A stretch of 6,012 nucleotides of DNA, from positions 1 to 6,012 of the forward strand of contig SVQS01000117.1 in assembly GCA_015065205.1 (NCBI GenBank). The letters run 5' to 3'. The notes under the pieces are model-generated. The model was not told the origin of the DNA. It searched no databases and saw only the letters and a program-made list of their open reading frames with translations. This DNA comes from Oscillospiraceae bacterium. GTDB taxonomy: Bacteria; Bacillota; Clostridia; Oscillospirales; CAG-272. The position numbers and the translations under genes are program-made. This document shows, one piece after another, positions 4,530 through 6,012 of the stretch; the first letter of the stretch is position 1, and each line of letters starts with the position of its first letter.

Positions 4530-4558
4530 TTTACTTTTGCGGGAATTTATGGTATAAT
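4530..4558 (+). promoter_or_regulatory. Promoter of the aldo/keto reductase operon
   Basis: TTTACT (4530-4535) lies 17 bases before a perfect TATAAT (4553-4558), with an extended TG at 4550-4551. Transcription would start near 4565, leaving a leader of about 35 bases before the ATG at 4600. No operator repeat is apparent around it. Confidence 0.78.
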
Positions 4559-4599
4559 GCAACTGATAGATAAACTTGAATTTGACGGAGGATGTCAAA

Positions 4600-5487
4600 A
4601 TGAAATATGTAACACTTAACAATGGTGTTCAGATGCCTATGCTCGGTTACGGTGTGTATCAGGTGACGAAGGACGAATGTGAAAGATGTGTCCTTGATGC
4701 GCTCAAGGTCGGATATCGTTCTATCGATACTGCACAGAGCTATTTTAACGAAGAAGAAGTCGGTAACGCTCTGATAAAAAGCGGTATTCCGAGAGAAGAA
4801 ATCTTCCTTACCACAAAGGTATGGATTGAGCATTATGGTTACGATGAATGCCGTGCTTCCGTTTTGGAGTCGCTTCGCAAGTTAAAAACCAATTACCTCG
4901 ATCTCTGTTTGCTTCATCAGCCGTTCTCCGATGTGTACGGAGCTTACCGCGCACTTGAGGATTTGATGGCAGAAGGAAAAATCCGTGCTATCGGTATATC
5001 TAATTTCTATGTTGACCGTATGGTAGATATCGCAAGCTTTGCCCGTGTAAAGCCCGCTGTCAATCAGATTGAGATTCATCCTCACCATCAGCAGAACGAG
5101 CAGCTCGAGTGGGCAAATAAGTACGGAATTCAGCTTGAAGCATGGGCGCCTTTTGGAGAAGGCAGAGGCGGTATGTTTGAGCTTCCCGAACTCAAAGCTA
5201 TCGGGAAGAAATATGGCAAAACACCTGCACAGGTTATGCTTCGTTGGCACATTCAGCGCGGTATCGTGGTCATTCCGAAGTCAACTCATATCGAGCGTAT
5301 GGAAGAAAACTTCAATATTTTCGACTTTGAATTGACCGCAGAGGATATGGAAGCAATCGCATCCCTTGACAAAAATCAAAGCTCGTTCTTCTCCCACACC
5401 AATCCGAATATGGTGGAGTGGTTCTGCAAGATGGTCGAAGAACGAAAAAAGCAGCACGATAGCTCCAAAGAAAAGAAAGCGTGGTAA
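4600..5487 (+). CDS. Aldo/keto reductase, diketogluconate-reductase-like
   Basis: Aldo/keto reductases are cytosolic NAD(P)H-dependent enzymes that reduce carbonyl compounds; the substrate here is unknown. The 295-residue protein shows the full catalytic tetrad: D43 and Y48 in SIDTAQSYFNEEEVG, K73 in LTTKVW and H106 in LLHQPF. Other landmarks are GISNF (132-136), NQIEIHP (155-161) and the cofactor-binding stretch IPKSTHIERMEENF (225-238). It most resembles 2,5-diketo-D-gluconic acid reductase-type members, but such names are often transferred loosely. I chose the ATG at 4600 because GGAGG (4587-4591) precedes it by 8 bases. An in-frame TTG at 4576 would place that site inside the gene. The C-terminus is lysine-rich (KKQHDSSKEKKAW). 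A flavodoxin-fold gene follows after 4 bases, forming a redox operon. Confidence 0.94.
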   Translation: MKYVTLNNGVQMPMLGYGVYQVTKDECERCVLDALKVGYRSIDTAQSYFNEEEVGNALIKSGIPREEIFLTTKVWIEHYGYDECRASVLESLRKLKTNYLDLCLLHQPFSDVYGAYRALEDLMAEGKIRAIGISNFYVDRMVDIASFARVKPAVNQIEIHPHHQQNEQLEWANKYGIQLEAWAPFGEGRGGMFELPELKAIGKKYGKTPAQVMLRWHIQRGIVVIPKSTHIERMEENFNIFDFELTAEDMEAIASLDKNQSSFFSHTNPNMVEWFCKMVEERKKQHDSSKEKKAW

Positions 5488-5491
5488 CGGT

Positions 5492-6012
5492 ATGAAAAAG
5501 GTGTTGATATTATCGGGAAGTCCCCGAAAAAACGGAAACTCGGATTTACTCTGCGACGAATTCGCAAGAGGCGCTATCGAAGCCGGACACGAGGTTGAAA
5601 AAATCCGTGTCGCCGAAAAGAAGATAAGCTATTGCAGAGCTTGCTACGCTTGCCGTGGCACAGGTGTGTGTGCCATCAAAGACGATATGGCAGAGGTGCT
5701 TCAGAAAATGATCGATTGTGATGTTATGGTACTTGCAAGCCCTGTATATTTCTATTCCATAGATGCACAACTCAAAGCTGTAATCGACAGAAGCGTTGCC
5801 CGTTGGACAGAGGTAAAAAATAAGGAGTTCTATTATATCGTCACCGCAGCAGACGAGGAACTTTCTTCTGCCGATACCACTCTTGCTTGTTTTCGTGGCT
5901 ATGCCGATTGCGTGGAGGGCGCAAAGGAAATGGGTGTCATTTACGGTATGGGTACATATGAAAAGGGCGAGGTCAAGGGCAAATCTGCTATGACCGAAGC
6001 CTATGAAATGGG
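5492..6012 (+). CDS. Flavodoxin-family NAD(P)H-dependent oxidoreductase, iron-sulfur-flavoprotein-like (partial, 3' end outside window)
   Basis: The frame is open from the ATG at 5492 to the window end (173 codons), so the C-terminus is missing. The N-terminus MKKVLILSGSPRKNGNSDLL is the FMN-phosphate-binding loop of the flavodoxin-like FMN reductase family. C48-x2-C51-x2-C54-x5-C60 followed by AIKDDM matches the compact cysteine motif of archaeal and clostridial iron-sulfur flavoproteins, where it holds a 4Fe-4S cluster. ASPVYFYSIDAQLKAVIDR (near residues 83-101) is the typical second flavin-contacting region. It likely transfers electrons between NAD(P)H or ferredoxin and an unknown acceptor. 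Only 4 bases separate it from the reductase stop and no good ribosome binding site is visible, so translation is probably coupled. Relatives with this motif are not all shown to carry a cluster. Confidence 0.9.
   Translation, partial: MKKVLILSGSPRKNGNSDLLCDEFARGAIEAGHEVEKIRVAEKKISYCRACYACRGTGVCAIKDDMAEVLQKMIDCDVMVLASPVYFYSIDAQLKAVIDRSVARWTEVKNKEFYYIVTAADEELSSADTTLACFRGYADCVEGAKEMGVIYGMGTYEKGEVKGKSAMTEAYEM

Noticed and set aside
4576..4599. TTG start of the aldo/keto reductase 8 codons upstream
   Set aside because: The GGAGG site lies inside this extension and is ideally spaced for the ATG at 4600. The family normally starts close to the first beta strand, as the shorter form does.
1..6012. 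CRISPR array, tRNA, rRNA, transposase or phage genes
   Set aside because: I read both strands and found no regularly spaced direct repeats, no cloverleaf, no rRNA-like stretch and no transposase or integrase motif.

Overview
The window reads as chromosomal DNA from a low-to-mid GC, anaerobic, Gram-positive bacterium, most likely a gut-type member of the Clostridia. This rests on an Rnf complex tail in the clostridial gene order (E-A-B), a cysteine-rich clostridial-type RnfB, GGAGG-type ribosome binding sites, strong TG-N-TATAAT promoters and NrdR plus ribosomal proteins of ordinary Firmicutes form. A finer placement (for example Oscillospirales or Christensenellales) would be a guess.

Layout. 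Bases 1-1490 hold the end of the rnf operon on the + strand: the last 30 codons of a gene that is probably rnfE, then rnfA and rnfB. Bases 1491-1772 are a convergent intergenic region with a perfect 16-bp palindrome, a GC-rich island, a second hairpin and a canonical terminator whose T-run overlaps the stop codon of the next gene. That gene (1773-2012, - strand) encodes an unrecognised two-helix membrane protein of 79 residues. Bases 2013-2368 are a divergent promoter region. A small gene resembling the DUF6514 type (2369-2635) and nrdR (2741-3199) follow, and nrdR has a clear promoter, a hairpin leader and a terminator. The rplM-rpsI ribosomal operon (3469-4324) has a near-perfect consensus promoter and a strong terminator. 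A palindrome-rich element (about 4389-4470) separates it from a redox operon: an aldo/keto reductase (4600-5487) and, 4 bases later, a flavodoxin-fold protein with a CX2CX2CX5C motif that runs off the window end.

How the genes fit together. Rnf couples electron flow from reduced ferredoxin to NAD+ with ion transport. NrdR represses ribonucleotide reductase genes according to ATP/dATP status. L13 and S9 are core ribosomal proteins. The last operon probably carries out NAD(P)H- and flavin-linked reductions of unidentified substrates. Most of the coding content is ordinary housekeeping. I do not see a convincing new biological system. The non-routine signals are in the gaps: two palindromic elements 2.9 kb apart that share a 15-base segment (14/15 identical), a GC-rich island, a terminator with a duplicated arm, and the nrdR leader hairpin.
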